Origin: Streptomyces sp. NBC_01723 | GTDB lineage: Bacteria; Actinomycetota; Actinomycetes; Streptomycetales; Streptomycetaceae | Direction: 5' to 3' | DNA length: 64,000 nt | Assembly (NCBI RefSeq): GCF_036246005.1 | Contig: NZ_CP109171.1 | Span: forward strand, 3,646,001 to 3,710,000 | Shown here: positions 1 through 7,425 of the stretch, in pieces | Layout of the letters: each line of letters opens with the position of its first letter | Position numbering within the stretch: position 1 is the first letter of the stretch | Made by a program: the position numbers and the translations under genes | Notes under the pieces: generated by a model | What the model saw: only the letters and a program-made list of their open reading frames with translations | Database searches by the model: none | What the model was told of the DNA's origin: nothing

Positions 1-41
1 GGATCATGGACGCGGACGAGGTGCTCGGCGAGGGGGTCTGA
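1..41 (+). CDS. C-terminal end of an unidentified protein (partial)
   Basis: An open frame enters from the left edge and stops with TGA at 39-41, after about a dozen codons ending in an acidic, glycine-containing tail (DADEVLGEGV). The codons have the usual G/C third positions, so this looks like the end of a real gene. It is too short to assign to any family. It converges with the small minus-strand gene beginning just downstream. Confidence 0.45.
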   Translation, partial: IMDADEVLGEGV

Positions 42-54
42 CGGGTCCGGGGTG

Positions 55-240
55 TCAGCGGCGGCGGACGCCGGCCTCCTCCCCGTACTCGCCGAGGATC
101 ACGACGTCGAAGGCGGCGCCCGCGAACACCCGCACGGCGCGCACGGCGTCGCCGAGCCGGTGCCGGTGGCTGCCGGCCACGGGCGTGGCACCGGACGCAC
201 GGACCGGTGCCGGGGCGGGGTACATGGTTGCTGCGCTCAT
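55..240 (-). CDS. Small hypothetical protein (61 aa)
   Basis: A 61-residue frame starts at ATG 238-240 and ends just inside the left edge. The N-terminal third is Pro/Ala-rich (YPAPAPV). A basic stretch (SHRHRL) is followed by a hydrophobic segment of about 15 residues (VRVFAGAAFDVVILG) and an acidic then Arg-rich tail ending VRRR. The open frame extends further upstream, but the extension is Pro/Gly/Arg-rich with no good start site. I recall similarly sized uncharacterised Streptomyces proteins with this pattern but know no function. The hydrophobic stretch is too short to call a membrane span with confidence. It is divergent from the HelD-like gene. Confidence 0.5.
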   Translation of the reverse strand: MSAATMYPAPAPVRASGATPVAGSHRHRLGDAVRAVRVFAGAAFDVVILGEYGEEAGVRRR

Positions 241-382
241 GTCTCCATGGTGCGACCGCCCGGCCCCGACCGGCATCGGTCTCCGGACCGAACCCGCTCC
301 GCCCCCGCGTACACCTCCCGAGGGACGGGTGCCCCTCAGGTGGGAGGGCCCGTCCCCTAGGGGTCGAGCGGGGGATGACACC

Positions 383-419
383 AGAGGGTGGAAAAGGGTT
401 GGCCCGCCCGCCACCCTCT
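383..419 (+). promoter_or_regulatory. Stem-loop upstream of helD
   Basis: Perfect 9-bp inverted repeat, AGAGGGTGG (383-391) and CCACCCTCT (411-419), with a 19-nt loop. It lies about 120 nt before the HelD-type start codon and has no T-tract after it. It could be a 5' leader structure or an upstream terminator. A separate 10-bp palindrome CCCCTAGGGG sits at 354-363. No rifamycin-associated element was recognised here. Confidence 0.3.
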
Positions 420-539
420 CCCCTAAAATCTCCGCTCTTGCCCGCCTCCCTCACGGAGTGCCGTCGTCCGGTTGGTAACCGGCCGGCTTCCCGCGCGCGC
501 CCGCGCCCACCGCACCGCAGGTCACCCGGAGGCACCGCC

Positions 540-2615
540 TTGTCCACGCCCGTCCACGACGACCCCCTGTCCCGCGAGCGCGCCCACCTGGCCGCCTCGC
601 GCTCCGCCCTGCGCGCCATGCGCGAGGACGTGGAGTCCCTCGACATCTCCGACGTGACCGCGAACTGGGTCAACGCCGCGGTCCTGGAACGCCAGATCGA
701 GGACCGCATCAAGGCGCTGGCCGACCTCAGCGAGACCCCGCTGTTCTTCGGCCGGCTCGACTACCTGCACGCTCCCGGTGCCGAGCGGGCCGAGGGCGCG
801 GAGGGTGAGCGCCCGCGGCCGGAGGCCGCTTATCGGACACTGCACGTGGGGCGCCGGCACGTGCACGACGCGGACGGCGACCCGATGGTGATCGACTGGC
901 GGGCGCCGGTCTCGCAGCCGTTCTACCGGGCGTCGAAGAACGACCCGCTGGACGTCTCGCTGCGCCGCCGCTTCGGCTACACCGGCGGGGACCTCACGGC
1001 GTACGAGGACGAGCACCTGTCCGACCCGGCCGAGGCGGCGACCACCAGCAGGCTGCTCCAGCAGGAGATCGAGCGGCCGCGCGTCGGGCCGATGCGGGAC
1101 ATCGTCGCGACGATCCAGCCCGAGCAGGACGAGATCGTGCGCGCCGGGCTCACCGGCTCGGTCTGCGTGCAGGGCGGCCCCGGCACCGGCAAGACCGCCG
1201 TCGGCCTGCACCGGGTCGCCTACCTCCTGTACGCCCACCGCGAGCGCCTGGCCCGCACCGGCACGCTGGTGATCGGGCCGAACCGGTCCTTCCTGCACTA
1301 CATCGAGCAGGTCCTCCCGGCCCTCGGCGAGCTGACGGTCCGCCAGGCCACCGTCGAGGACCTGGTCGGTCACGTCGAGGTGCGCGGTGCGGACGAGGCG
1401 GCGACGGCGGTGGTCAAGGGCGACGCGCGGATGGCGGAGGTGCTGCGCCGGGCCCTCTACGCGCACGTCTCCCCGCCCGCCGAGGGGATCGTCGTGGTGC
1501 GCGGCTCGCGGCGCTGGCGGGTGGCGGCGTACGAGCTGGAGGAGATCGTCCGTGAGCTGCTCGCCCGCGACATCCGCTACGGCGCCGCCCGCGAGGCGCT
1601 GCCGCAGCGCATCGCGCACCTCGTGCTGGTGCAGATGGAGCGGGCGGGCGAGGCGCCGGACGACCGGGTGCAGAACGCGGTGGCGCGCAACACGGCGGTG
1701 AAGGCCGCGGTGAAGGAGATCTGGCCGCCGGTCGACCCCGCCAAGCTGGTCCTGCGGCTCCTCTCCGACGCGGACTTCCTCGCCGAGCACGCCGCGGGGG
1801 TGCTCTCCGAGGACGAGCAGAAGGCGGTGCTGTGGGTGAAGCCGGCCCGTTCGGTGAAGTCCGCCACGTGGTCGCCCGCGGACGCCGTGCTGATCGACGA
1901 GGCGACCGACCTGGTCGAGCGCACCCACTCGCTCGGGCACGTGGTCCTCGACGAGGCGCAGGACCTCTCCCCGATGCAGTACCGCGCGGTGGGCCGGCGC
2001 TGCACCACCGGCTCGGCGACCGTCCTCGGCGACCTGGCGCAGGGCACCACGCCGTGGGCGACGCGGAGCTGGGCCGAGGCGCTGGGGCACCTGGGCAAGG
2101 GCGAGGCCGTGGTGGAGGAGCTGACGGCCGGTTTCCGCGTGCCGACGGACGTCATCGCGTACGCCTCCCGGCTGCTGCCGCACATCGCGCCGGGCCTGAC
2201 GCCGGTCGCGTCGATCCGCGAGAACCCGGGCTTCTTCGACATCCGTACGACGCCCGCGGGGACGGCCGGAGTACTGGCGGCCTGCGGTGAGCTGCTCTCC
2301 CGCGAGGGCTCCGTCGGCCTGATCGCGGCGGACGCGCGGGTGCCGGAGCTGGCGGCGGCGCTCGACGCGGCGGGCGTCGGGTACGTCGGGCCGGGCGAGG
2401 AGACCACGCACGCCACGCGGCTGACCCTGGTGCCGGCCTCGCTGGCCAAGGGCCTGGAGTACGACTACGTGGTGCTGGACGAACCGCGGGCGGTGGTGGA
2501 CGGGGAGCCGGACGAGCGGACGGGGCTGCGGCGGCTGTACGTGGCGCTGACGCGTGCGGTGTCGGGGCTGATCGTGACCCACGCGACGGAGCTGCCGCCG
2601 CAGTTGGCCTCGTAG
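540..2615 (+). CDS. helD: HelD-like RNA polymerase-associated UvrD-family ATPase
   Basis: The 691-aa product is a superfamily 1 helicase-like protein of the HelD group. These remove stalled RNA polymerase from DNA and in some Streptomyces give rifampicin tolerance. The N-terminal ~200 residues are helical with many charged residues (coiled-coil arm). Walker A is GGPGTGKT at residues 212-219. A Walker B-like VVLDEAQDLS lies in the middle, and the C-terminal UvrD motifs include LAKGLEYDYVVL and RRLYVALTRA. I chose TTG 540-542 because GGAGG lies about 7 nt upstream; the in-frame extension from 207 has poor coding character. Length is slightly below typical HelD. It is followed by a repeat/hairpin and converges on cutC. 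Whether it is the resistance-type HelR cannot be told from sequence alone. Confidence 0.87.
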   Translation: MSTPVHDDPLSRERAHLAASRSALRAMREDVESLDISDVTANWVNAAVLERQIEDRIKALADLSETPLFFGRLDYLHAPGAERAEGAEGERPRPEAAYRTLHVGRRHVHDADGDPMVIDWRAPVSQPFYRASKNDPLDVSLRRRFGYTGGDLTAYEDEHLSDPAEAATTSRLLQQEIERPRVGPMRDIVATIQPEQDEIVRAGLTGSVCVQGGPGTGKTAVGLHRVAYLLYAHRERLARTGTLVIGPNRSFLHYIEQVLPALGELTVRQATVEDLVGHVEVRGADEAATAVVKGDARMAEVLRRALYAHVSPPAEGIVVVRGSRRWRVAAYELEEIVRELLARDIRYGAAREALPQRIAHLVLVQMERAGEAPDDRVQNAVARNTAVKAAVKEIWPPVDPAKLVLRLLSDADFLAEHAAGVLSEDEQKAVLWVKPARSVKSATWSPADAVLIDEATDLVERTHSLGHVVLDEAQDLSPMQYRAVGRRCTTGSATVLGDLAQGTTPWATRSWAEALGHLGKGEAVVEELTAGFRVPTDVIAYASRLLPHIAPGLTPVASIRENPGFFDIRTTPAGTAGVLAACGELLSREGSVGLIAADARVPELAAALDAAGVGYVGPGEETTHATRLTLVPASLAKGLEYDYVVLDEPRAVVDGEPDERTGLRRLYVALTRAVSGLIVTHATELPPQLAS

Positions 2616-2678
2616 CTACGGGGCACCGGTGGCGTGGGTGTCACTCGCCCGCGTGGGCGGGGTGCCGCTCTCCTTGGG

Positions 2679-2716
2679 ACGGGTGCCGCCCCAGCGGCAC
2701 GACTGCCCGCAGCTGG
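2679..2716. repeat. Dispersed intergenic repeat, copy 1 (hairpin GTGCCGC/GCGGCAC)
   Basis: This intergenic sequence closely matches one at 23160-23190: a GTGCCGC...GCGGCAC hairpin followed by a CTGCCCGCAG-like tail. Both copies lie between convergent genes, here helD and cutC, so they may serve as bidirectional terminators. I recall many similar copies in Streptomyces intergenic regions. Confidence 0.6.
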
Positions 2717-2723
2717 GGGGAGA

Positions 2724-3413
2724 TCAATCCCCCAGCACCCGCCGCCACTCCGCGACCGCCTCCGCCGACACCGGCCCCTCCCACCCGGAGGGCCTCGCCG
2801 CACCGCCGATGTGGAACGCGTCGATCCCCGCCGCCAGCAGCCCCGGCACGTGCTCGAGGCGCAGGCCGCCGCCGACGAGGAGCTGCTGCTCGTAGCCCGG
2901 CTCGCCCCGGCGCCGTGCCTCGGCGAGCAGGACGGTCATGCCCTCGTCCACGCCGCCGGCCGCGCCGGCCGTGAGGTAGGTGTCCAGCCCCGGGAAGTCC
3001 CCGAGCTGCTTGCGCAGGGCGTCGCGGTTCGCGGCGCGGTCGATCGCCCGGTGGAAGGTCCACCGGCACCCGTGCAGCACGCCCGCGATCCGCTCCACCG
3101 CGTGGAGGTCCACGTCCCCGTCCGGGTCGAGGAACCCGAGGACGAACTCCGTCGCCCCGGCCTCCCGCATCCGGCCGGCCAGCCGCGTCAGCCGTTCGAC
3201 GTCCCCGGCGGCGAACCCGTCCGCGAGGCGCAGCATCACCCGCAGGTCGATGTCGACGGCGGCCCGGATCGCGGCGACGGTCTCGGCCGACGGGGTGAGT
3301 CCGTCGGCCGCCATGTCGGTGACCAGTTCGAGGCGATCCGCGCCTCCGGCCTGGGCGGCGACCGCGTCCTCGACGTCGAGGGCGATCACCTCCAGGACTG
3401 CACGCTTGCTCAT
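2724..3413 (-). CDS. cutC: CutC family protein
   Basis: The 229-aa protein has the TIM-barrel signature of the CutC family, named for copper homeostasis in E. coli although its biochemical role is debated. Recognisable segments are the N-terminal LEVIALDVEDA, GGADRLEL, the central FHRAID, and the C-terminal LLVGGGLRLEHV with FHIGGAARPS. Length matches the family (about 230-250 aa). ATG is at 3411-3413, and a GTCCAATC-type leader lies upstream. It is a single-gene unit with helD converging on one side and a tandem minus-strand isomerase-like gene on the other. No copper-binding Cys cluster is apparent, as usual for the family. Confidence 0.88.
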   Translation of the reverse strand: MSKRAVLEVIALDVEDAVAAQAGGADRLELVTDMAADGLTPSAETVAAIRAAVDIDLRVMLRLADGFAAGDVERLTRLAGRMREAGATEFVLGFLDPDGDVDLHAVERIAGVLHGCRWTFHRAIDRAANRDALRKQLGDFPGLDTYLTAGAAGGVDEGMTVLLAEARRRGEPGYEQQLLVGGGLRLEHVPGLLAAGIDAFHIGGAARPSGWEGPVSAEAVAEWRRVLGD

Positions 3414-3488
3414 GGGACCCCATTCGTCGGCCTGCTACAGGTCTAGTCCAATCCAAGACTACGCCCAGACGGCGGGCCGGGGCGCCCC

Positions 3489-4172
3489 TCAGTCGCCGAA
3501 GAGGTTCAGCTCCGCCGCTTCCACCCCGGCCAGCTCGTATCCGGCCGGGTCACCCGCCGGCCGGCCCGCGTACAGCCGTACGAGGGTGGCGGCGTCGCCG
3601 ATGAACCGGCCCGGGGGCCGCTCACCGCTCACCGCGCCCAGTTTCAGGGGCTCGTCCACGTCGTCGAGGTCGGCGTGGAGCGGCACGTGGCCGCGGTCGC
3701 GGGTGAGGGTGGCGAGCAGCGCGAGGGCGGCGGGCAGGCCGGGCCCGGCGTACGCGCCCGGCTCGCCCAGGGCCGTCCGCACGTCACCCGCGTGCACCCA
3801 CTCCCCCAGCGCGACCCCGTCCAGCGCGCCGCCCGCGCGGCCGATCACCGGACCGGCCTCGGTCATGCCGCGCTCCAGCTCGTCCACGACGCGGGCGTTG
3901 CTCCAGTCCGCGCGGTCGGCGATGTCGCGGTCGTTGAACGCGGGCGAGAAGACGCCCTCCTCGAAGCGGTTCTCCACCACCCGGATGAGCGCGCTGGAGC
4001 AGTGCGCCAGCACGTCGCGCACGGTCCAGCCCGGACACGCGGCCACGGGCAGCGCGAAGTCCGCGTCCGCCCGCGCCCGCAGCAGGGGCACCAGAGCGTC
4101 CCGCTCGATGGTCAGCAGCCGCCCGGGCAGCTCGGGGTCGCGTACGTCGTTCACGTCGGCAGGAGTCGTCAT
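3489..4172 (-). CDS. Maleylpyruvate isomerase family mycothiol-dependent enzyme
   Basis: The 227-aa protein has the N-terminal MDMPI (DinB-like) four-helix fold seen in mycothiol-dependent isomerases and transferases. Evidence is the PVAACPGWTVRDVLAH segment, a later ALGEWVHAGDVRTAL helix containing a metal-ligand-type His, and the C-terminal domain with RFIGDAATLVRLYAGR. The substrate is not predictable. ATG 4170-4172 is preferred over a GTG three codons earlier because a promoter-like TAACGT ends 7 nt before it, fitting a leaderless transcript. It lies downstream of and on the same strand as the TetR gene, 33 bp away, so co-transcription is also possible. Confidence 0.75.
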   Translation of the reverse strand: MTTPADVNDVRDPELPGRLLTIERDALVPLLRARADADFALPVAACPGWTVRDVLAHCSSALIRVVENRFEEGVFSPAFNDRDIADRADWSNARVVDELERGMTEAGPVIGRAGGALDGVALGEWVHAGDVRTALGEPGAYAGPGLPAALALLATLTRDRGHVPLHADLDDVDEPLKLGAVSGERPPGRFIGDAATLVRLYAGRPAGDPAGYELAGVEAAELNLFGD

Positions 4173-4179
4173 GGACCCC

Positions 4180-4209
4180 ACGTTAGGGCCGGGCGGGGGG
4201 AGCGGTCAG
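4180..4209 (-). promoter_or_regulatory. Candidate leaderless promoter for the isomerase-like gene
   Basis: Reading the minus strand, CTGACC (4204-4209) and TAACGT (4180-4185) are 18 nt apart. The -10 box ends 7 nt before the ATG at 4172, the geometry of a Streptomyces leaderless promoter. The -35 box lies inside the 3' end of the upstream tetR gene. Confidence 0.4.
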
Positions 4210-4853
4210 CGTCCCGACAGGTCGTCGACCTCGGCGACGAAGAGCAGGGCGGGGTCGAAGGCCATGCCGGTGAAGTGTCCGGCGAGTTCGAGGGAGAGGG
4301 CGCCGTGCACGCGGGTCCAGAAGGCGAGGGCGCGGTGCAGGGCCGCGGCGGGGGCCGGGTGGCCGCCCGCCCACTGCCGGTGACCGTCGATGTGCGCGTC
4401 GAAGTCGCCGGCGGGACCGTCCGACGGCAGTGCGGCGCAGGCGTCGAGGATGACCGCCATGGTCTCGGCGGCGATCCCGGTGATGTCGTCGGGGGCGTGG
4501 TAGCCGGGGACGGGGGTGCCGAAGACGAGGAAGTAGCGCTGGGGGTCGGCGAGTGCCCACGTGCGCAGGACGTGCGCGAGTCCGGCGAGGTCGGCGCCGG
4601 AGTCGGCGGCCGCCTTGAAGCCGTCGGCGAGGCTGCGGTAGGCGTCCCGGACCAGTTCGGTGATCAGCTCGTCGCGGCCGGCGAAGTACCGGTAGAGCGC
4701 GGGCCCGCTCATGCCCATCCGCTTGGCGATCGCGTTGAGCGAGAGCGCGGAGGCGCCCGCCGTGGCGATCTGCTCCCACGCGTGTTCCTTGATCTCCGCG
4801 CGCACCTGGGTGCGGTAGCGCTCGCGCGGGGTCTCGGTGCGCGCCTCGGGCAT
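4206..4853 (-). CDS. TetR/AcrR family transcriptional regulator
   Basis: The 215-aa protein has an N-terminal TetR helix-turn-helix: EHAWEQIATAGASALSLN, then AIAKRMGMSGPALYRYFAGR as the recognition region at about residues 20-60. The C-terminal ligand domain contains FLVFGTPVPGYHAP, a pattern I associate with the TetR_C_25-type (WHG) group. ATG 4851-4853 is supported by GAGAGG about 9 nt upstream; the in-frame extension to 5054 is antisense to the divergent gene. It is divergent from the HD-domain gene with a 15-bp imperfect palindrome between them, so it may control itself and that neighbour. The effector is unknown. Confidence 0.85.
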   Translation of the reverse strand: MPEARTETPRERYRTQVRAEIKEHAWEQIATAGASALSLNAIAKRMGMSGPALYRYFAGRDELITELVRDAYRSLADGFKAAADSGADLAGLAHVLRTWALADPQRYFLVFGTPVPGYHAPDDITGIAAETMAVILDACAALPSDGPAGDFDAHIDGHRQWAGGHPAPAAALHRALAFWTRVHGALSLELAGHFTGMAFDPALLFVAEVDDLSGR

Positions 4854-4888
4854 GGTCCGCCACCTCTCCGCTTCATCGTCAAGATTGA

Positions 4889-4903
4889 GTGAGAGGTTAT
4901 CAC
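4889..4903. promoter_or_regulatory. Candidate TetR operator (GTGA-N7-TCAC)
   Basis: An inverted repeat with arms GTGA and TCAC separated by 7 nt lies 36 bp upstream of the TetR start and 28 bp upstream of the divergent HD-domain start. Location and symmetry suit an autoregulatory operator. The arms are short, so chance is possible. Confidence 0.3.
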
Positions 4904-4930
4904 CAGAGCTGCCGCTGGAAGAATGGGCGC

Positions 4931-5593
4931 ATGGCCGACCTCGACGCCCTGCGCTCCCGCTTCGCCCGTGCCCTGGAGCAAGCCGCCACCCCCGGTTCCG
5001 GCCCCGACCCGGCGCCGTACGCCGACCGTCTGCTCGCCCGCTGGCAGGAGCCACACCGGCGGTACCACACGCTCGCGCACCTGACCGCCGTACTGGACCA
5101 CGTCGACGTACTGGCCGAGCACGCCCACGACTTGGCCGCCGTCCGGCTCGCCGCCTGGTTCCACGACGCGGTCTACCTCCCCGAGCGCTCCGAGAACGAG
5201 GAGCGCTCGGCCCGGCTCGCCGAGCGCGCCCTGGCCGAGGCCGGGGTCCCGGCGGAGCGCACCGCCGAGGTGGCCCGGCTGGTCCGCCTCACCGTCACCC
5301 ACGCCCCGGCCGACGACGACCGCGACGGACAGGTGCTGTGCGACGCGGACCTCGCGGTCCTCGCCTCGCCGCCGTCGGCGTACGCCGCGTACACGGTGGC
5401 CGTGCGCGAGGAGTACCACTTCGTGCCGAACGACGCCTTCCGCGAGGGCCGGGCCGCGGTCCTGCGGCAGCTGCTCGGCCTGCCCCGGCTGTTCCACACC
5501 CCGCACGGCCGCCGGGAGTGGGAGGCGACCGCACGCCACAACATCACCGGCGAGCTGGAAATGCTGTCGCTCTCAGACGCCCCGGACGCTTAG
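4931..5593 (+). CDS. HD-domain metal-dependent phosphohydrolase-like protein
   Basis: The 220-aa protein resembles the predicted HD-superfamily metal-dependent phosphohydrolases of unknown substrate. The first metal histidine is in RYHTLAHL (about residue 45), the HD pair is in WFHDAVY (about residue 78), and later the helix VRLTVTHAP and a CDADLAVLA segment carry the remaining acidic/His ligands. ATG 4931 follows GGAAGA about 9 nt upstream. Mature length is typical for this family. It is divergent from tetR, and the next gene begins 10 bp after its stop with its own -10-like TAGCCT. Whether it acts on nucleotides or another phosphate ester is not known. Confidence 0.75.
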   Translation: MADLDALRSRFARALEQAATPGSGPDPAPYADRLLARWQEPHRRYHTLAHLTAVLDHVDVLAEHAHDLAAVRLAAWFHDAVYLPERSENEERSARLAERALAEAGVPAERTAEVARLVRLTVTHAPADDDRDGQVLCDADLAVLASPPSAYAAYTVAVREEYHFVPNDAFREGRAAVLRQLLGLPRLFHTPHGRREWEATARHNITGELEMLSLSDAPDA

Positions 5594-5603
5594 CCTGCCC
5601 GGC

Positions 5604-6671
5604 ATGCGGACCATGGGTGGGGAACAGGTGGAGGAAGCCGTCGCGAGCGCCGTCGCGCTGTTGCGGACGGCGGTCGACCGGGACTGGGAGACGGCGCGGG
5701 CGGGCCGGCTGGAGTGGAGCTGCCGGTACACGGCGGAGCACGTCGCGGGCGATCTCATCACCTACGCGGGGCAGTTGGCCGGACGCGCCACCGACGCGTA
5801 CGTCCCCTTCGAGATCACCTTCGACGAGGGCACCGGCAACGAGGGCGTGCTCCATGTGATCGAGACGACCTGCGCGCTGCTCGCCGCGACCTTGCGCACC
5901 ACCCCGCGCGAGGTCCGCGCCTTCCACCCGTACCCCTACCGCAGCGCGAATCGCGAGGGCTTCGCCGCGATGGGGATCGCCGAGGTGTTCCTGCACACGC
6001 ACGACATCGCCGAGGGTCTCGGCCTGGCCTACGAGCCCCCCGCCGGACTCTGCGCCGGCGTCCTCGCCGGGATCTTCCCGCACGTTCAGCCCGGCCCCGA
6101 CCCCTGGCGCACCCTGCTGTGGGCCACCGGCCGCGGAGACCTGCCCGGACGTGCCCCGGTCACCGAGTGGCGCTGGCGCAACAACCTGGTGATACCGGCC
6201 GAACGGCTCACCCTCCAGGGCGTCACGCCGGCCGCCGCCACCGACCTCGCCGCGGGCGGCGACGGCGGGTTCGAGTGGGTGGGCGGCGGGCCCTTCCAGG
6301 GCACCCGGGACGCCGCCGGCATGCTGCTCAAGGCGTACGAGGGGGGCGTGCACCGGCCGGAGTGGGGCGTGTTCGCACTGGTGCGCCGGGAAGACGGCCG
6401 CGCGGTCGGCGGTATGGGCTTCCACGGGCCGCCGGACGAGGACGGGCGGGTGGAGATCGGCTACGACCTCGCCGAGGCGGCCCGCGGCCACGGCTACGCC
6501 ACCGAGGCGCTGCGCGCGCTGTCCGCGTGGGCGTTGGCGCGGGAGGAGGTGACGTCGGTGTTCGCGACGACCGAGCCCGCCAACGTCGCCTCCCAGGCAG
6601 TGATCACCCGCGCCGGCTTCACCCGGGTCGCCGGCGACGAGGGGCAACTCGCCTACGAGCTGCGCGGCTGA
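5604..6671 (+). CDS. Fusion: mycothiol-dependent isomerase-like (DinB/MDMPI) domain plus GNAT acetyltransferase
   Basis: This 355-aa protein joins two enzymes. Residues ~1-200 resemble the maleylpyruvate isomerase/DinB family: an N-terminal helix with LEWSCRYTAEHVAGDL and FLHTHDIAEGLGL supplying candidate metal-ligand histidines. Residues ~200-355 are a RimJ-like GNAT domain with VEIGYDLAEAARGHGYATEAL (acetyl-CoA P-loop, here RGHGYA) and the late ASQAVITRAGF helix. Between them, FEWVGGGPFQGTRDAAGML is a typical GNAT N-lobe. ATG 5604 is supported by TAGCCT ending 7 nt upstream (leaderless); a second in-frame ATG lies at 5613. The 3' end overlaps the convergent DUF4031 gene by 19 bp. Substrates are unknown. 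Confidence 0.78.
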   Translation: MRTMGGEQVEEAVASAVALLRTAVDRDWETARAGRLEWSCRYTAEHVAGDLITYAGQLAGRATDAYVPFEITFDEGTGNEGVLHVIETTCALLAATLRTTPREVRAFHPYPYRSANREGFAAMGIAEVFLHTHDIAEGLGLAYEPPAGLCAGVLAGIFPHVQPGPDPWRTLLWATGRGDLPGRAPVTEWRWRNNLVIPAERLTLQGVTPAAATDLAAGGDGGFEWVGGGPFQGTRDAAGMLLKAYEGGVHRPEWGVFALVRREDGRAVGGMGFHGPPDEDGRVEIGYDLAEAARGHGYATEALRALSAWALAREEVTSVFATTEPANVASQAVITRAGFTRVAGDEGQLAYELRG

Positions 6672-6952
6672 GCCCCGGCCCCGGAGCCGGTCCCCGATCC
6701 CTTGCGGCGCCGCAGCCCCGCCCCGTGCAGCAGCCGCACCACCTCGCGGCTGCTGACCTCCAGCGCACCGGCGGACACCGCGTCGGCGTACCGCTGGGCG
6801 GGGACGTCGTAGTGGTCGCGTTCGAAGGCGCGGCGCGGGACGCCCAGCGTCGCGGCGAACGCGTGCAGCTCGGCGTAGGAGACGTCGCTGACCAGGTGCG
6901 ACCACATGCGGCCGTGGCCCGGCCAGGTCGGCGGGTCGATGTAGACGGTCAC
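6653..6952 (-). CDS. DUF4031 domain-containing protein
   Basis: The 99-aa protein matches the short DUF4031 family. It opens with TVYIDPPTWPGHGRMWSHLVSD and continues LHAFAATLGVPRRAFERDHYDVPAQRY, then a basic, glycine/serine-rich tail. I recognise the pattern from actinobacterial genomes; the function is unknown. The start lies 10 nt after the stop of the next upstream gene, so the two form a transcription unit. Its 3' end overlaps the convergent fusion gene. Confidence 0.75.
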   Translation of the reverse strand: MTVYIDPPTWPGHGRMWSHLVSDVSYAELHAFAATLGVPRRAFERDHYDVPAQRYADAVSAGALEVSSREVVRLLHGAGLRRRKGSGTGSGAGAQPRSS

Positions 6953-6962
6953 CGGGGCGTCC

Positions 6963-7343
6963 TCACGGGGCGGAGCCGCCGATGGCGCCGCCCAGCGAAC
7001 CGACGGCGGCGACCTTCACGCCCGCCTTGCCGCACACCCAGTGCGGGTCGGGACCCAGTTCCGGCTCGACGTCCAGCGCGTGCGGGTCGCCGGAGCCGCA
7101 GACCGGGCAGAGCGGCCAGCGGCCGTAGCGCTCCAGCAGGGCGTCCTGCACGTCCTGCGCGACCAGCCCGGCCACGAACTCCGCGCCCTCGGGCCACTGC
7201 TCGACCCACCAACGCCGTTGCACGACGGACTCCTCGACCAGCGACACGACGTCCGGCTCGGCGACCCGGCCCGCCACCAGATCGGCGAGCACGAGAGCGC
7301 GCGCGGCGTGCAGCGTCTGCTCCAGGGGGCTGATGGGGTCCAT
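6963..7343 (-). CDS. Hypothetical protein with C-terminal CPVCG motif (126 aa)
   Basis: The 126-aa protein starts at ATG 7341-7343, the first in-frame ATG clear of the divergent rpiR gene. It is largely helical: LHAARALVLADLVAG and SLVEESVVQRRWWVEQ. The C-terminal third carries CPVCG and a later single WVCG, suggesting a metal site or a redox-active cysteine pair, although the full four-cysteine ribbon is spread over about 30 residues. It is upstream of and probably co-transcribed with the DUF4031 gene. I do not recognise a function. Confidence 0.65.
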   Translation of the reverse strand: MDPISPLEQTLHAARALVLADLVAGRVAEPDVVSLVEESVVQRRWWVEQWPEGAEFVAGLVAQDVQDALLERYGRWPLCPVCGSGDPHALDVEPELGPDPHWVCGKAGVKVAAVGSLGGAIGGSAP

Positions 7344-7381
7344 GCACCCATTGTGCGCACTCTTGACCCGCGGACCGAAAC

Positions 7382-7425
7382 GAAAATATCTTTCATGAGT
7401 GACCGATGAAGTGAAGGAAACTTTC
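7382..7425. promoter_or_regulatory. Candidate RpiR/MurR-type operators at the rpiR start
   Basis: Two GAAA...TTTC palindromes flank the rpiR start codon: GAAAATATCTTTC at 7382-7394 and GGAAACTTTC at 7416-7425 (within GAAGGAAACTTTCGC). Sites built from GAAA and TTTC half-sites are typical of RpiR regulators. The location implies autoregulation and control of the downstream murQ and/or the divergent pair. Confidence 0.5.

Noticed and set aside
207..539. N-terminal extension of the HelD-like protein
   Set aside because: It is Pro/Arg-rich with poor codon bias and spans the likely promoter and stem-loop. TTG 540 has a proper ribosome-binding site and begins the family homology.
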